Of a stretch of DNA of 64,000 nt, positions 51,575 through 60,832 are shown piece after piece. The stretch comes from Opitutia bacterium (lineage in GTDB: Bacteria > Verrucomicrobiota > Verrucomicrobiia > Opitutales > Opitutaceae), in NCBI GenBank assembly GCA_016187945.1, contig JACPIT010000005.1, positions 1,364,001 to 1,428,000 on the forward strand. The letters run 5' to 3'. How positions within the stretch are numbered: the first letter of the stretch is position 1; each line of letters begins with the position of its first letter. The notes under the pieces were generated by a model. The model had not been told where the DNA came from and made no database searches. It saw only the letters and a list, made by a program, of their open reading frames with translations. The translations under genes and the position numbers were made by a program.

Positions 51575-54145
51575 ATGAAAACCCCGCGTGTTGGTTTGGT
51601 TGTCGTTGCCCTGGCTGTTGCCTTCATCGCCCGTGCTGCTGAGCCGGCGCCAGCGCGTTATCGCGATCCGGCGGCGCCGCTCGAGGCGCGCGTGCAGGAT
51701 CTGGTGTCGCGGCTGACGCTGGAGGAGAAGGCCTCGCTGATGCAGAACACGACGGCGGGCGTGCCACGGCTCGGCATTCCGAAATACGATTGGTGGAACG
51801 AGTCGTTGCACGGCGTCGCGCGCGCGGGCGAGGCGACGGTGTTTCCGCAGGCGATCGGCATGGCCGCGATGTGGGACCCGGCGCTGATGCACGACATCGC
51901 GCGTGCGATCGGCGTGGAGGCGCGGGCGAAGTTCAACGGCGCGGTCGGCACGAAAAACGAGGGCGCGCGCTACTACGGGCTCACGTTCTGGACGCCGAAC
52001 ATTAACATCTTTCGCGATCCGCGCTGGGGACGCGGGCAGGAGACCTACGGCGAAGATCCGTGGCTGACGGCGCGCACGGGCGTGGCGTTCGTGCGCGGTT
52101 TGCAGGGCGACGATCCGCGCCACCTGCTCGCGGCGGCGTGCGCGAAACACTTCGCGGTGCACAGCGGACCGGAGCCGCTGCGGCACAACTTCGACGTCGC
52201 ACCGTCGCCGGAGGATTTTCACGACGTCTATCTGCCGGCGTTCGAGGCGCTCGTGCGCGAGGGGCGTGTCGAGGCGGTGATGACCGCCTACAACGCCGTC
52301 TACGGCAACCCCGCGGCGACTTCGCCGATCCTTTACGCGCTGCTGGCGAAGTGGGGCTTCGACGGTCACGTGACGTCCGATTGCGGCGCGATCGCCGATC
52401 TCAGCCGCAGCTACAAAGTCGCGCCGGACGATGCCGGCGCCGAGGCGCTCGCGTTGAAGGCCGGGTTGAATGTGCGGTGTGGCGACGAGCCGACGCAGCT
52501 CGTCGCGGCGGTGAAGCGCGGCGACATTGCGGAGGCGGAGATCGATTACCGGCTCGGTGCGCTGCTGCGCACGCAGTTCCGGCTCGGCTTCTACGATCCG
52601 GCGGCGAGCGTGCCGTTCAGCCAGATCGCGCCGACGGAGAACATGGCGCCGGCGCACACGGAGCTGGCGCTGCGCGCGGCGCGGGAGTCGATGGTGCTCT
52701 TGAAAAACGACGGCACGCTGCCGCTCGACGCGAGTAAGCTGAAGCGCGTCGCCGTGATCGGGCCGAGCGCGGACTCCGTGACCGTGCTGCTCGGCAACTA
52801 CAACGGCGCGCCGCACGCGCCGGTGACGATTCTCGCGGGACTGCGCGCAGCGTTGCCCGGCATGCAGGTCGATTACGCGCAGGGATGCGACTACGCGACA
52901 ATGCCGGGCGGTGCGCGGCCGATCCCGCGCACGGGTCTGCGCTTCGGCGAATACACGGGGCTGATGGGCGACTACTTCGCCAACGCGAAGCTCGAGGGCG
53001 CGCCCGTCGTGCAGCGTCGCGACCGGCCGGTGAGTTTCGATTTCGCGAAGGACAAGGCGCCGCGCGGCGTGCCGACGGAGAACTTCTCGGCGCGCTGGCA
53101 GGGCAATCTGATCACGACGGTCGCGGGCGAGTATCGGCTGTCGGTGAAGGCGCGCGGCGGCGTTCGGCTCGAACTCGACGGGAAACGCCTGATCGACGCA
53201 TGGACGCCGGGCGAGAAGACGCAGACGGCGACCGTGAAGCTGCCCGGTGACGGTGTGTTGCCGATCAAGCTGGAGTATTTCGCTGACGGCGTGGGCGCGG
53301 TGTCGCTCGAATGGGAATTGCCCGACGCGGCGTCAGGCTACGCGGAGGCGCTCGCGCTCGCCGCGAAGGCCGATGCGATCGTCTACGTCGGCGGCATTTC
53401 CGCGCAGCTCGAGGGCGAGGAGATGAAGGTCGACTACGAGGGCTTCCGCGGCGGCGACCGCACGGCGATCGAGTTGCCGGCGGTGCAGCAGAAGCTGCTC
53501 GAGCAGTTGCGCGCGATCGGCAAGCCACTCGTGTTCGTGAATCTCTCCGGCAGCGCGGTGGCGTTTCCATGGGCGGATGCGAACGTGAACGCGATTTTGC
53601 AGGCGTGGTATCCAGGCCAGGCGGCGGGCACGGCGGTGGCCGACGTGATTTTGGGAAAATACAATCCCGCGGGGCGGCTGCCGGTGACGTTCTATCGCGC
53701 GACGGCGGACTTGCCGGCGTTCGAGGACTACACGATGGCGGCGGGCCACACGTATCGGTTCTTCAAGGGCAAGCCGCTCTACGCGTTCGGTCACGGGTTG
53801 AGCTACACGAGTTTCAACTATGCGAATCTGCGCGTGGAGTCGGACAAGCTCGGCGCGCTCTGCGTCTCCGTAGAAGTGACAAACGCCGGATCGCGCGACG
53901 GCGAGGAGGTCGTGCAGCTCTACGCCGTGCCGCCGGCCGCGCGCGAGAATCAGGCGCTGTGCGGCTTCGCGCGCCTGGCGCTCAAGGCGGGCGAGAAGAA
54001 GACGGTGACGATCGCGGTGCCGGCGACGGCGTTGCGGCGCTGGAGCGCGGCGAAGGACGATTACGCGATTCCGAGCGGCGAGTGGACGATTCGCGCGGGA
54101 GCGTCGTCGGCGGATGTGCGGGCTACGGCGAAGGTGACTTTCTAA
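51575..54145 (+). CDS. GH3 family glycosidase with PA14 domain
   Basis: Secreted enzyme of 856 aa. A signal peptide (VVVALAVAFIARAAE) is followed by the GH3 barrel with GVPRLGIPKYDWWNESLHGVA, YYGLTFWTPNINIFRDPRWGRGQETYGEDP, ACAKHFAVHSGPE and the nucleophile Asp269 in HVTSDCGAI. The second domain is interrupted by a PA14 domain (about 465-590: GLMGDYFANAKLEG, FSARWQGNLITTVAGEYRLSV). An FnIII-like end follows (LYAFGHGLSYTSFNYANLRV, TNAGSRDGEEVVQLYAVPP). The layout fits plant-type beta-xylosidases or beta-glucosidases acting on oligosaccharides. No polysaccharide-utilisation neighbours are seen except the distant GH16. Confidence 0.95.
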   Translation: MKTPRVGLVVVALAVAFIARAAEPAPARYRDPAAPLEARVQDLVSRLTLEEKASLMQNTTAGVPRLGIPKYDWWNESLHGVARAGEATVFPQAIGMAAMWDPALMHDIARAIGVEARAKFNGAVGTKNEGARYYGLTFWTPNINIFRDPRWGRGQETYGEDPWLTARTGVAFVRGLQGDDPRHLLAAACAKHFAVHSGPEPLRHNFDVAPSPEDFHDVYLPAFEALVREGRVEAVMTAYNAVYGNPAATSPILYALLAKWGFDGHVTSDCGAIADLSRSYKVAPDDAGAEALALKAGLNVRCGDEPTQLVAAVKRGDIAEAEIDYRLGALLRTQFRLGFYDPAASVPFSQIAPTENMAPAHTELALRAARESMVLLKNDGTLPLDASKLKRVAVIGPSADSVTVLLGNYNGAPHAPVTILAGLRAALPGMQVDYAQGCDYATMPGGARPIPRTGLRFGEYTGLMGDYFANAKLEGAPVVQRRDRPVSFDFAKDKAPRGVPTENFSARWQGNLITTVAGEYRLSVKARGGVRLELDGKRLIDAWTPGEKTQTATVKLPGDGVLPIKLEYFADGVGAVSLEWELPDAASGYAEALALAAKADAIVYVGGISAQLEGEEMKVDYEGFRGGDRTAIELPAVQQKLLEQLRAIGKPLVFVNLSGSAVAFPWADANVNAILQAWYPGQAAGTAVADVILGKYNPAGRLPVTFYRATADLPAFEDYTMAAGHTYRFFKGKPLYAFGHGLSYTSFNYANLRVESDKLGALCVSVEVTNAGSRDGEEVVQLYAVPPAARENQALCGFARLALKAGEKKTVTIAVPATALRRWSAAKDDYAIPSGEWTIRAGASSADVRATAKVTF

Positions 54146-54149
54146 GAAT

Positions 54150-54297
54150 TAAACACAGAGGGCGCGGAGAGCACAGAGATCGGTGGTCTACACAAAGGAC
54201 GCGAAAACAGCGAAGGCCGGGGCTCGGAGCTTTGCTACCTTTGCTTCCTTCGTGTGACGGGATCGATGTTTTCTCTACGTCCTCTTTTTTGAAAAAA
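54150..54297. repeat. CACAGAGG-type decayed pair
   Basis: AATTAAACACAGAGGGCGCG plus GAGAGCACAGAG opens. A second, divergent set (ACACAAAGGACGCGAAAACA) and matching CTACCTTTGCTTCCTTCGTG lie inside, followed by CTCTACGTCCTCTTTTTT. At least two generations of the repeat seem stacked. Confidence 0.65.
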
Positions 54298-54303
54298 CGC
54301 TTG

Positions 54304-54387
54304 GAGGGCGCGCCGTGCCCGTGCGCCGTGCCCGCGGCATTCGCGGAGCGCGCGCGGATCGACGGCCCGCGGGGACGCGGGCCCTCC
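54304..54387. repeat. REP-like inverted pair, GGAGGGC class (second copy)
   Basis: GGAGGGCGCGCCGTGCCCGT opens and CGGGGACGCGGGCCCTCC closes, GGAG head as at 32641-32726. The right half is a clean hairpin GGCCCGCG/CGCGGGCC. Confidence 0.7.
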
Positions 54388-54390
54388 CGG

Positions 54391-54421
54391 AAAACAAAAA
54401 GCCCGCGCGGGTGGCGCGGGC
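54391..54421 (-). terminator. Rho-independent terminator of the pyrH-frr operon
   Basis: An 8-bp GC stem (54401-54408 with 54414-54421) followed on the minus strand by TTTTTGTTTT. It lies about 70 bases past the frr stop. Confidence 0.85.
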
Positions 54422-54491
54422 TGAAGGGGGCGTCTAGGAAAGCTGACGGCTGATCGCTGCCAGCCGACTGCGGGGCGCGTCGCGCGCCCGC

Positions 54492-55049
54492 TCACACCGT
54501 CATCAGCTCCTTCTCCTTGTTTGCGAGGTGCGTGTCGATGTCCTTGATCGCTTTGTCGGTGGAGACTTGGACGTCTTTCTCGAGGCGCTTCTCGTCATCT
54601 TCGGAAATCTTGCCGTCCTTCTTGAGCTTCTTGGCCGCTTCCATGGCGTCGCGGCGGACGTGACGGACAGCGACTCGGCCTTCTTCGGCGAGGCGGTGCG
54701 CGGTCTTCACGAATTCCTGGCGGCGCTCCTTCGAGAGTTCGGGGAAGGGGAGGCGGATGACCTGGCCGTCGACGACGGGGTTGACGCCGATGTTGGCCAT
54801 CTGGAGCGCCTTCTCGATGGCGCGCGTGAGGCCTTTGTCCCACGGCTGGATTTGAATCATGCGCGGGTCGGGCGTGGTGATGGCGGCGCAGCCTTTGAGC
54901 GGCATCGTCGAGCCGTAGGCTTCGACCATCACGGACTCGACCATCGCCGGCGAGGCCTTGCCGGTGTGGATGGTGGAGAACTCATGCAGCGTGTGGTCGA
55001 CCGCTTTTTTCATGCGGGCTTGGGCTTCGGCGAGGGTTTGGGAAGACAT
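54492..55049 (-). CDS. frr: Ribosome recycling factor
   Basis: Protein of 185 aa that splits post-termination ribosomes with EF-G. The sequence is canonical: QARMKKAVDHTLHEFSTIHTGKASPAMVESVMVEAYGS, TTPDPRMIQIQPWDKGLTRAIEKALQMANIGVNP, RLPFPELSKERRQEFVKTAHRLAEEGRVAVRHVRRDA. ATG 55049 gives the usual length. It follows pyrH on the same strand, the normal order, and a strong terminator ends the unit. Confidence 0.97.
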   Translation of the reverse strand: MSSQTLAEAQARMKKAVDHTLHEFSTIHTGKASPAMVESVMVEAYGSTMPLKGCAAITTPDPRMIQIQPWDKGLTRAIEKALQMANIGVNPVVDGQVIRLPFPELSKERRQEFVKTAHRLAEEGRVAVRHVRRDAMEAAKKLKKDGKISEDDEKRLEKDVQVSTDKAIKDIDTHLANKEKELMTV

Positions 55050-55054
55050 GGAAT

Positions 55055-55170
55055 GAAAGGTTGAAGTTTGAAGTTTAAGTTGAAGCGGAAAACCGCACGG
55101 ACGCCAAGGTTGGTTTTCCCGCGGGGTGCCGCGAATGTTGGACCTAAACTTCAACTTTCCACTTCAACTG
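55055..55170. repeat. GTTGAAG-type hairpin repeat
   Basis: AGGTTGAAGTTTGAAGTTTA plus AGTTGAAG on one side mirrors CCTAAACTTCAACTTTCCAC plus TTCAACTG on the other, between pyrH and frr. It makes a long AT-rich hairpin in the spacer of an essential operon, with possible effect on frr expression. Confidence 0.7.
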
Positions 55171-55190
55171 CGCGGCGCGCAGCCGCGCGC

Positions 55191-55928
55191 TCAGTTGGTC
55201 ACCAGCGTGCCGACTTTCTCGCCGCGGACGGCTTTGCGGATGGCGTGCTCGTCGTTCAGGTCGAACACCAGGATCGGCACGTTGTTGTCCATGCAGAGCG
55301 AGAACGCCGTCGAATCCATCACCGAGAGGCGCTGCTTGAGCGCGTCGATGTAGGTGAGGCGGTCGTATTTCACGGCGTCGGTGTGCTTCTTCGGATCCTT
55401 GTCGTAGATGCCGTCGACCTTCGTGGCCTTCATAATGATGTCGGCGTGCATCTCGGAGGCGCGGAGGGCGGCGGTGGTGTCGGTCGAGAAATACGGGTTG
55501 CCCGTGCCGGCGACGAAGATGACGACGCGGCCTTTTTCGAGGTGGCGGATGGCGCGGCGGAGGATGAACGGCTCGGCGATCTGGTTCATCGGGATCGCCG
55601 ACTGCACGCGCGTGCTGACGCCCATTTTTTCGAGGCGGTCCATGAGGGCGAGGCCGTTGATGACGGTGGCGAGCATGCCCATGTAGTCGCCGGTGGTGCG
55701 GTCGATGCCGCGCTTGGCGCCGTGGAGGCCGCGGAAAATGTTGCCGCCGCCGATGACGATGCAGATTTGCGCGCCGAGATTGTGGATTTCCTTCACTTGG
55801 GCGCACATCGCCTCGAGCGTCGGATCGTCGATCGGCTCGGTGCCGCGACCGCGGAGGACTTCGCCGCTCAGCTTGAGGACGATGCGCTTGAACTTCAGTT
55901 CGGTGTGGCCGGTGGTCTTCGCTCCCAT
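55191..55928 (-). CDS. pyrH: Uridylate (UMP) kinase
   Basis: Protein of 245 aa, amino acid kinase fold, phosphorylating UMP to UDP. Blocks are [68 protein letters not shown], and [17 protein letters not shown]. Start at ATG 55928 gives a short N-terminal extension before [10 protein letters not shown]; the frame is open to 56126 without support. It forms the usual pyrH-frr pair, separated by a hairpin repeat. Confidence 0.97.
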   Translation of the reverse strand: MGAKTTGHTELKFKRIVLKLSGEVLRGRGTEPIDDPTLEAMCAQVKEIHNLGAQICIVIGGGNIFRGLHGAKRGIDRTTGDYMGMLATVINGLALMDRLEKMGVSTRVQSAIPMNQIAEPFILRRAIRHLEKGRVVIFVAGTGNPYFSTDTTAALRASEMHADIIMKATKVDGIYDKDPKKHTDAVKYDRLTYIDALKQRLSVMDSTAFSLCMDNNVPILVFDLNDEHAIRKAVRGEKVGTLVTN

Positions 55929-56106
55929 TTGATCGGCGAGCAAACTGGCCGCGAAAAGAGCCGTCAACCACCGAGATTTTTTCCGCTTGCGCCTCGCGCA
56001 ACCCGGCGCGTCGCGATCCGTGTCATCGGGGAAAATCCGTGAGGCAAACTCCTGCGATTTTTCCGATGACGGCGCGGCGTGCTTGGGTTGCAGTGCGGGG
56101 CCGCCC

Positions 56107-57015
56107 ATGCTGAACCTCGCGCACATCTACTTCCAAGGCACGGAAGCGGAGTCGAGCAACGCCAGCACGGCCATCGAGGCGGCGGGCGGGCTGCGGGTGC
56201 GTTTCCAGCCGGCGCCGTGCAGTCTGGTGCCGCCGTTCGGCGGCGGCGATTCCCACGATCCGCTGCTGACCTGGGTGCTCCGGCAGGCCGGCCTCAACGC
56301 CCGCGCTTACCGGCCGCGCGCGCTCGAGCGGCGCCTGGCGGCGTGCCTGCGGCAGCTCGGCGCCCCCACGCGCACCGCGGCGCGCGAGAAGCTCGCGAGC
56401 CGGCCGGAGCTGGTGGAGTCGGTGCTGAACACCGTGCTGATCGGCGTGACCGATTTCTTCCGCGATCGCGCGGTGTGGGACCAGCTCGCGCAGCAGACGC
56501 TGCCGGAGCTGCTGCGCACGCACCGCGCGCTGCGCGTCTACGCGGCCGGCACGTCCAGCGGCCATGAACTCTACTCGATGGCCATGCTGCTGGCCGAGGC
56601 CGGCGCGCTCGCCCACAGCGACCTGTGCGGCCTCGACTGCCGGCCGGATGCGATCGCCGTGGCGCGCGCGGGTGTGTTTGCCGAGGCGGCGCTGGCGCGC
56701 GTGCCGGCCGAGTGGCGCGAGCGGTATTTCGCGCCGACCTGGGGCGGCTATCAGGCGCGGCCGGCGCTGCGGAGTGGACTGCGCTGGCGCGTGGGCGACC
56801 TGTTCGCGTTCGAGGAACTCGCGGCGTGGGACGTAATCCTGTTTCGCAACGTCGCGATCTATCTCGAGGAAAACCATGCCGCGCGCGCGTGGGAATACCT
56901 CTGCGATCAGCTCTCGCCCGGCGGCGTGCTGGTGACGGGCAAGGCCGAGAAGCCGCCGCCGCACCTGCCGCTGCGCCGCATCGGGCCCTCGCTTTACCAA
57001 CGCCTCGCCGAATGA
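56107..57015 (+). CDS. CheR-type methyltransferase
   Basis: Protein of 302 aa with a CheR fold: helical N-domain ([20 protein letters not shown]), [24 protein letters not shown], the SAM region [25 protein letters not shown], the [17 protein letters not shown] acidic loop, and [10 protein letters not shown]. The motif is GTSSGHE where CheR has GCSTGEE, so the SAM site is atypical. No CheB or MCP is near; it is followed by a kinase (overlap ATGA) and a response regulator, so it may be part of an orphan two-component-like system. ATG 56107 is used. Confidence 0.88.
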   Translation: MLNLAHIYFQGTEAESSNASTAIEAAGGLRVRFQPAPCSLVPPFGGGDSHDPLLTWVLRQAGLNARAYRPRALERRLAACLRQLGAPTRTAAREKLASRPELVESVLNTVLIGVTDFFRDRAVWDQLAQQTLPELLRTHRALRVYAAGTSSGHELYSMAMLLAEAGALAHSDLCGLDCRPDAIAVARAGVFAEAALARVPAEWRERYFAPTWGGYQARPALRSGLRWRVGDLFAFEELAAWDVILFRNVAIYLEENHAARAWEYLCDQLSPGGVLVTGKAEKPPPHLPLRRIGPSLYQRLAE

Positions 57016-58808
57016 CCCGCCCCGCCGACTACGCCGCGCTCACGCCCGCGCCGCACCCGCTCAACCGCGGGGTATCGCTCGCCATCTTCGTCGGGAGCGT
57101 CGCGGTGCTTTATCTCGTGCGGCTGGTGTGGTTCCGCGACACGACGATCTCGTTGTCGTGGGGGCTGCCGCTGCTGCTCTGCCTCTGGCATCGCGACCGC
57201 GTGCTGTTGTGGGCGATGGCCGCGACGTTCGTGTTCCTGGCGGCTTACAAGGCCCTCTACGTCCTGCCGCACTCCCGCACGGTCGCCGTGGATGTTCCGA
57301 CGCAGTTGCTCATGCAGGTGATCAACACGCTCGTGATCGCGGTCGCGGTGCACCTGATGCTCGGCCTTTACGCCCGGCTCGAACGCAAGCGCCTCGTGAT
57401 CGAGCAGGCGAACCACGAACTCGCCGACCGGCAGGAGGAAATCGCGCGCCAAAACGAGGAACTTCAGGCGCAGACCGAGGAACTCGCGCAGCAGAACCGC
57501 CAGATCCAACAGCAGGCCGAGGAGGTGCAGCACCAATCCGAGGAACTCACCGCGCAGGCCGAGGAAATCCAGCAAACCAACCAAACCCTCTCGCGCCGCG
57601 AAGCGCTGCTCCAGACCATGATGGAATCGCTGCATCTCGCGGAGAACGACAACGAGCTCCCGGTGCGCATCTGCGAACCGGTGTTGCGGCTGTTTCACGA
57701 AGCCGCGTCGGCCGTCGCCATCGTCGAGCGGGTGGGCGACGACCTCGTCGTGCTGGCGCAGAGCGGCGTGGGGCCGCTCGACCGCGTGCGCTGGCCGTTC
57801 GCGCGATCCTTTGCCGCCGTGGTCATGGCGCACGATCGCACCGCGTTCGTCGACGATCTTGAGGCGCGGCCGGACCTGGTTGCGCCCGGCACGGCGGGGC
57901 GGAAATTCCGCTCCGTGCTCGCGACGCCGTTGCGCATCCACGGCCAGATCGCTGGCGCGGTGAAAATTTACTCCGAGCAGCCGCGCTCGTGGACGACGGA
58001 GCAGTTTCGCATGATCGAGTGGGTGGCCGCGCAATGCGCGCTCCTCCTCGAATGCCACCGGCTCCGCAACGACCTCCAGCGCGCGAACGCCGAACTCGAC
58101 GGCGCCGTGGCGAAGCGGACCGAGGAGCTGCGCGACCTGGTGCAGGATCTCGAGCACTTCTCCTACACGATCACGCACGACCTGCGCGCGCCGCTGCGCG
58201 CGATGCACGGCTTCGCCGCCATGCTCGCCGAGGAATGCCGCGATCAAAACCTCTCGGCGCAAGGCCACGACTACCTCCGCCGCATCGGCATGGCCGCGGC
58301 GCGCATGGACCGCCTCATCACCGACGCGCTCAGCTTCAGCAGCACGGTGCGGCAGGAGTTCAAGCTCGAGCCCGTCGACATCGAGCAACTGCTCCGCGGC
58401 ATCGTCGACTCGTATCCGAACCTCCAGAAGCCGCTCGCGTCGGTGACGCTCGAAGGCGCGTTCCCGCGGGTGCTCGGCAACGAGGCCGCGCTCACGCAAT
58501 GCTTCGCGAACCTCCTCGGCAACGCGGTGAAATTCGTCGCGCCCGGCCGCACGCCCCACGTCCGCGTCTACGCGGAGCGGCACGACGAGTGGGTGCGCGT
58601 CTGGTTCGAGGACGACGGCATCGGCATCCCCGAAGCGATGCTCGCGCGCGTCTTCGGCATGTTCCAGCGCCTGAGCAAAAACTACGAAGGCACCGGCATC
58701 GGCCTCGCGCTCGTGAAGAAAGTCGCCGAGCGCCTCGGCGGCTCCGTCGGCGTGGAGTCGCAACTCGGCCGCGGCAGCCGCTTCTGGCTCGAATTGAAAG
58801 CCGCCTAA
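57012..58808 (+). CDS. GAF-domain histidine kinase with coiled-coil linker
   Basis: Protein of 598 aa. Three or four TM helices lie at 20-110. A Gln/Glu-rich coiled coil (about 120-200, heptads of EELAQQNRQIQQQAEEV kind) leads a GAF-like domain (about 215-345, MESLHLAENDNELPVRI, FRSVLATPLRIHGQIAGAVKIYSEQP) and a HisKA with His389 in ITHDLRAPLRAM. The ATPase motifs are NLLGNAVKF, DDGIGIPE and GTGIGLALVKK. The H-region is of the phytochrome/bacteriophytochrome-like type often paired with small single-domain regulators, and such a regulator is encoded two bases downstream. Confidence 0.93.
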   Translation: MTRPADYAALTPAPHPLNRGVSLAIFVGSVAVLYLVRLVWFRDTTISLSWGLPLLLCLWHRDRVLLWAMAATFVFLAAYKALYVLPHSRTVAVDVPTQLLMQVINTLVIAVAVHLMLGLYARLERKRLVIEQANHELADRQEEIARQNEELQAQTEELAQQNRQIQQQAEEVQHQSEELTAQAEEIQQTNQTLSRREALLQTMMESLHLAENDNELPVRICEPVLRLFHEAASAVAIVERVGDDLVVLAQSGVGPLDRVRWPFARSFAAVVMAHDRTAFVDDLEARPDLVAPGTAGRKFRSVLATPLRIHGQIAGAVKIYSEQPRSWTTEQFRMIEWVAAQCALLLECHRLRNDLQRANAELDGAVAKRTEELRDLVQDLEHFSYTITHDLRAPLRAMHGFAAMLAEECRDQNLSAQGHDYLRRIGMAAARMDRLITDALSFSSTVRQEFKLEPVDIEQLLRGIVDSYPNLQKPLASVTLEGAFPRVLGNEAALTQCFANLLGNAVKFVAPGRTPHVRVYAERHDEWVRVWFEDDGIGIPEAMLARVFGMFQRLSKNYEGTGIGLALVKKVAERLGGSVGVESQLGRGSRFWLELKAA

Positions 58809-58810
58809 CC

Positions 58811-59236
58811 ATGCCCCGCCCCTCCGTGCTCTACGTCGAAGACGAGCCCGACGACGTGCTCTTCATGCACGTCGCCTTCCGTCGCGCGGGCGTGACGGCG
58901 CCGCTGCACTGCGTGTCGGATGGACAACAGGCGGTGAACTACCTGCGCGGCGCCCCGCCCTACGACGATCGCGTGCGGCATCCGCTGCCGAGCGTCGTGC
59001 TGCTCGATCTGAACCTGCCGCTCCTGTCCGGCTTCGACGTGCTGCACTGGATTCGACACCAATCGCCCTGCCGCGACATTCCGGTCGTCGTCTTCTCGTC
59101 GTCCGGCCGCGCGGAGGACCGCCGTCGCGCCGAGGATCTGCGCGCGAGCGATTACTGGTTGAAGCCGTCGAGCGGCACGGAATTCGAGGCCACCGCGCGC
59201 GAGCTGCACGAGCGCTGGCTGAAAAGCGGCGCGTGA
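58811..59236 (+). CDS. Single-domain response regulator (Rcp1-like)
   Basis: Receiver-only protein of 141 aa. The acidic pocket is EDEPDD (E10, D11, E12), the phosphoacceptor Asp66 is in VVLLDLNLPLLSG, and Lys is in YWLKPSS. The long loop between helix 2 and strand 3 (GAPPYDDRVRHPLPS) is typical of regulators paired with phytochrome-like kinases. It begins two bases after the kinase stop, forming a CheR-kinase-regulator operon. It probably passes the phosphoryl group to a partner rather than to DNA. Confidence 0.93.
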   Translation: MPRPSVLYVEDEPDDVLFMHVAFRRAGVTAPLHCVSDGQQAVNYLRGAPPYDDRVRHPLPSVVLLDLNLPLLSGFDVLHWIRHQSPCRDIPVVVFSSSGRAEDRRRAEDLRASDYWLKPSSGTEFEATARELHERWLKSGA

Positions 59237-59243
59237 GCGGAAA

Positions 59244-59270
59244 GTAGCGCGGCACTTCAGCCCGCACCGG
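59244..59270 (+). repeat. REP-like single unit, GTAGCGCGGCACTTCAGCCC class
   Basis: The unit GTAGCGCGGCACTTCAGCCC plus GCACCGG lies 7 bases past the regulator stop, with the GTAG head next to it. It is related to those at 19446 and 63691. Confidence 0.65.
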
Positions 59271-59300
59271 GAGACGGCGGCGCGGGCAGAAGCGACGCCG

Positions 59301-59975
59301 CTACCACGAGCCGCGTCCCGCCGCCGTCGCCTCCGCGTGCTCGAGCAACTCTCGCACCTCGTGCTCCGGCAACTCCGGGAAATGCACATACCAAAGCCCG
59401 ACCGCGTGAAACGGCTCCGGCCGCACCGGACACACGACTTCGTCCGCCACCGCGCCGAGCAACGCACAGGCGGTGCTCGAGCCGACCGGCGCGGCGACGA
59501 CGAGGCGCTTCGGGTATTGCAGCCGCGCGGCCGCCGCGGCTGCTCGCAGCGTCGCGCCGGTGGACGCACCATCGTCGACGAGGATCGCGATCCGTCCCGT
59601 GACCGGCACGAGCGGACGCGCCGGCCGGAAGAGCGCTTCCTGGCGTTCGAGGTCGGCGCGCTCGTGCGCGAGGATGTCGGCGGCTTCGTCGTCGCTGAGC
59701 CGGAGCTGAGCCATCGCTTCGCGGTCCAGCACGCGCACGCCGCCCGAAGCGAGGGCGCCGAACGCGAATTCCGGGAACGCCGGCGTGGCGAGTTTGCGCA
59801 CGACGCAGAAATCCAACGGCGCGCGGAGCGCGCGAGCGACTTCGACGCCGATCGCGACCCCGCCGTTCGGCAGAGCGACGACCACCGTGTCGGTCCGGCC
59901 GGCGTAGGCGAGCAACTCGGAGGCGAGGGCCTGCCCGGCGTGTTCGCGATCCCAGAAGTGATTCACCGCCTGCAT
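59301..59975 (-). CDS. Phosphoribosyltransferase-fold protein
   Basis: Protein of 224 aa. The type I PRT signature is IAILVDDGASTGATLRAA with the PRPP loop; the upstream VVVALPNGGVAIGVEVARAL and LDFCVVRKLATP fit the family. No purine or pyrimidine target is obvious. The start overlaps the stop of the hydrolase gene by one base (TGATG), so the two are one transcript. In some bacteria the two domains are a single fused protein, which suggests they act together. Confidence 0.9.
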   Translation of the reverse strand: MQAVNHFWDREHAGQALASELLAYAGRTDTVVVALPNGGVAIGVEVARALRAPLDFCVVRKLATPAFPEFAFGALASGGVRVLDREAMAQLRLSDDEAADILAHERADLERQEALFRPARPLVPVTGRIAILVDDGASTGATLRAAAAAARLQYPKRLVVAAPVGSSTACALLGAVADEVVCPVRPEPFHAVGLWYVHFPELPEHEVRELLEHAEATAAGRGSW

Positions 59976-60649
59976 CACGCCGCGTCGCCGCCGGTGAAAT
60001 GCGTGAGGAACCAACTGGCGGCGCTGTCGGCGACGATCTCGAGCGCACCCGGTTCGTAGAAATAGTGGGTCGCGCCCATCACGATCTCGAGCGACTTGCG
60101 CGCGTTGAGCCGGCTGAACGCCGCCTGGTTGGCCGAGAGCACGGGCTCGTCCTCGCTGCCCGCGACGAGCAGCACGGGCGCCTCGATGAACGGCAGCGCG
60201 TCGGCGGCGAGATCGGGCCGGCCGCTCCGGCAGACGATCGCGCTCGCGGTCTCCGTGTCTTCGGCGGCGGCGAGCAGCGCCGCCGCCGCGCCGGTGCTGG
60301 CGCCGAAATAGCCGAGCGGCAGCTCTTCGGCCTCGCGCTGCGCGCGCGTCCACCGCGCCGCCGCGCGGAGGCGCGAGGCCAGCAGCTCGATGTTGAACCG
60401 CAGTTCCTCCGTCGCGGCGTCGTGCTGGTCTTCCTCTTCGGTGAGCAAGTCGAAGAGCAGCGTGCCGAGTCCCGCGGCACGCAGCGTGGCGGCGATGCGC
60501 TCGTTGCGCGGGCTGAAGCGCGAGCTGCCGCTGCCGTGGGCGAAGAGCACGATGCCGGCCGGATCGTCGGGCAGTTGGAGCGTGCCGGGCAGGGAAAGTT
60601 CACCCCAGGGAATCTGCGCGGGAATGGGCGAGGGGCTCAGGCGTGGCAT
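59975..60649 (-). CDS. Alpha/beta hydrolase (dienelactone-hydrolase-like)
   Basis: Protein of 224 aa. The nucleophile elbow is GYFGASTGAAAAL, with oxyanion region IVLFAHGSGSSRFSPRN and the end VMGATHYFYEPGALE providing the catalytic His. The acid residue is likely in LVAGSEDEPV. The substrate is unknown. The long frame starts at 60685, but ATG 60649 is preferred. It is first in an operon with the phosphoribosyltransferase-type gene. Confidence 0.9.
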   Translation of the reverse strand: MPRLSPSPIPAQIPWGELSLPGTLQLPDDPAGIVLFAHGSGSSRFSPRNERIAATLRAAGLGTLLFDLLTEEEDQHDAATEELRFNIELLASRLRAAARWTRAQREAEELPLGYFGASTGAAAALLAAAEDTETASAIVCRSGRPDLAADALPFIEAPVLLVAGSEDEPVLSANQAAFSRLNARKSLEIVMGATHYFYEPGALEIVADSAASWFLTHFTGGDAA

Positions 60650-60832
60650 GCCCGCACCGTAGCCGAACCCGCGCGGCGCGACCATCGGAGCGCGCGCGGC
60701 GGCGCGTAGCGGTGAGCGGGCAGCAGGACAGGGTGGGGCGGCCGCAGCGGCGCCGCATGGCGGATTTTGCGGGGGAGCGGCAGCGGCGCCGAGCTCCGCC
60801 GTCGGACGAAGGATCCCACCCCGCGCCGCCGC

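Larger units (their letters stand above)
54146..54491. other. Repeat-filled spacer between GH3 and frr
   Basis: It contains a decayed CACAGAGG-type pair, a GGAG-headed repeat pair and the frr terminator. No gene is seen in the 346 bases. Confidence 0.55.
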
